DNA of 30,023 nt, taken from positions 1 to 30,023 of IMG/VR virus record IMGVR_UViG_3300031565_003627. The stretch is one strand, 5' to 3'. How positions within the stretch are numbered: the first letter of the stretch is position 1; each line of letters begins with the position of its first letter. Made by a program: the position numbers and the translations under genes. This DNA is from a virus. This document shows, one piece after another, positions 29,565-30,023 of this stretch. The notes under the pieces were generated by a model. The model was not told the origin of the DNA. It made no database searches and saw nothing but the letters and a program-made list of their open reading frames with translations.

Positions 29565-29957
29565 CTAGCCGGGGTTGAGCTTGCGACCCTTGCGCTCCGA
29601 CTCCTCGCGCATGTGCTGGTCCATGGCCGGGACGAGCGCCTCGAGCGCGTCGACTACCCATGCCGCGTACCGATGCGGCCAGCCCGCCAGCTGGCTCGCG
29701 TGGCGCGAGTTGTAGAGGCCCACGATGTACTGCCACCATGGCTCGCGCACGAGCCGGTTGGGGCACCGCGGCCAGTAATCGTACCCGCCGGGGGCGGCCA
29801 GGAAGTCGGTCCGCTCGCAGGCCGAGCACGGGGAGCAGGTCAGATGGTACAGCCCCGACAGCCGCGTCTGGTCGACCTCCCACGCGGCAAGCTGTCTCCA
29901 TCGGTTCTGCCTCCAGTCGCGGATGCCATCATCCGTCAGCGAGTCGCTCGTAGGCTC
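29565..29957 (-). CDS. Downstream tail-assembly ORF, no standard start codon (frameshift candidate)
   Basis: The frame is open from the right edge of the window to the TAG at 29565 and contains a coherent protein: GIRDWRQNRWRQLAAWEVDQ, a CSPCSAC zinc-like cluster, YDYWPRCPNRLVREPWWQYI and a helical end. There is no ATG, and the only GTG (29750) would delete the conserved-looking first half. It lies directly before the tape measure, where many long-tailed phages make a G/GT pair by ribosomal frameshift. I take 29957 as the first codon after a proposed +1 shift. A CTG at 29939 is the alternative start. Fold and exact boundary are uncertain; that the frame is coding is likely. Confidence 0.65.
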   Translation of the reverse strand, partial: EPTSDSLTDDGIRDWRQNRWRQLAAWEVDQTRLSGLYHLTCSPCSACERTDFLAAPGGYDYWPRCPNRLVREPWWQYIVGLYNSRHASQLAGWPHRYAAWVVDALEALVPAMDQHMREESERKGRKLNPG

Positions 29958-30023
29958 GAAAGTAACGCCCCTGGCTCTCCTGCGGATCCTCGCCGCTGCT
30001 GATGGCCAGGATGAAGCGCCCGA
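29929..30023 (-). CDS. C-terminus of an upstream tail-assembly protein (partial)
   Basis: Only the last 30 codons are in the window (GRFILAISSGEDPQESQGRY, then FRAYERLADG and TGA). High GC at third positions in most codons supports it as a real coding frame. It overlaps the downstream tail-assembly ORF over the whole visible length, in a different frame (+1 relative to it). By position it would be the shorter chaperone of a G/GT-type pair for tape-measure folding. The 5' part is beyond the window, so family identity cannot be judged. Confidence 0.6.
   Translation of the reverse strand, partial: GRFILAISSGEDPQESQGRYFRAYERLADG
29958..29964 (-). promoter_or_regulatory. Candidate +1 frameshift site TTT-CGA
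   Basis: In the upstream frame the codons are TAC TTT CGA GCC. A phenylalanine tRNA on TTT can re-pair one base on as TTC, its better match, while the usually slow CGA waits. This moves ribosomes into the downstream tail-assembly frame. The layout is like the UUU-CGU +1 site of influenza PA-X. The sequence is seen; the activity is inferred. Confidence 0.4.

Noticed and set aside
1-30023. Integrase, attachment site or tRNA genes
   Set aside because: None of the proteins shows tyrosine or serine recombinase motifs, and I saw no convincing tRNA cloverleaf. Temperate lifestyle is therefore not established from this window.

Overview
The window is a gene-dense, GC-rich stretch of a tailed double-stranded DNA phage or prophage. 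Genes are packed end to end with 1-14 nt overlaps, and nearly every base is coding. A tape-measure gene with a tail-assembly region at the right edge points to a long-tailed morphology, most likely siphovirus-like. A lysis block holding two spanin-like proteins with membrane anchors suggests a Gram-negative host with an outer membrane. I cannot name the host or phage genus. Terminase, portal and capsid genes are not in the window; they probably lie beyond the right edge. I see no integrase, tRNA, insertion sequence or CRISPR array.

The layout has three blocks. (1) About 72-6093, minus strand: a regulatory, modification and replication operon. Read from 6093 leftwards it encodes an XRE repressor-like protein, a ParB-like domain fused to a Dam-type adenine methyltransferase, a PD-(D/E)XK nuclease-like protein, a replication initiator or organiser-like protein, a PP-loop (PAPS reductase family) protein, a 58-aa protein, a DnaB-type helicase and small unknowns. 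(2) 6204-14377, plus strand: a recombination and accessory operon. It encodes a DUF6948-like protein, a Gly-Tyr/Phe/Asp repeat protein, a YqaJ exonuclease and RecT annealase pair, a RuvC-like resolvase, a second DNA methyltransferase, a run of small Cys-rich proteins, a small membrane protein with an HExxH motif, and a separately promoted HNH, unknown and HTH trio. (3) 30023-14345, minus strand: tail assembly, tape measure and four tail-tip or minor tail proteins. These are followed by five mosaic tail-fibre-like genes that share interchangeable modules, then GH25 endolysin, two holin-like and two spanin-like genes. Blocks 2 and 3 converge and overlap by 33 bp at 14345-14377.

Blocks 1 and 2 diverge from a compact switch at about 6101-6178. 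There an 11-bp inverted repeat supplies a TTGACA -35 element to both strands, next to the XRE gene. This looks like an autoregulated repressor controlling replication on one side and recombination/accessory genes on the other.

The most notable observations are that symmetric switch; a 25-bp near-perfect palindrome inside the ParB-methyltransferase gene; a tail-assembly ORF with no standard start, which overlaps its upstream partner and carries a TTT-CGA shift-prone site; a ten-G tract whose change by one base fuses two small ORFs into one Cys-rich protein; and the modular tail-fibre array. All calls come from reading the sequence and from remembered family features; no database search was run.
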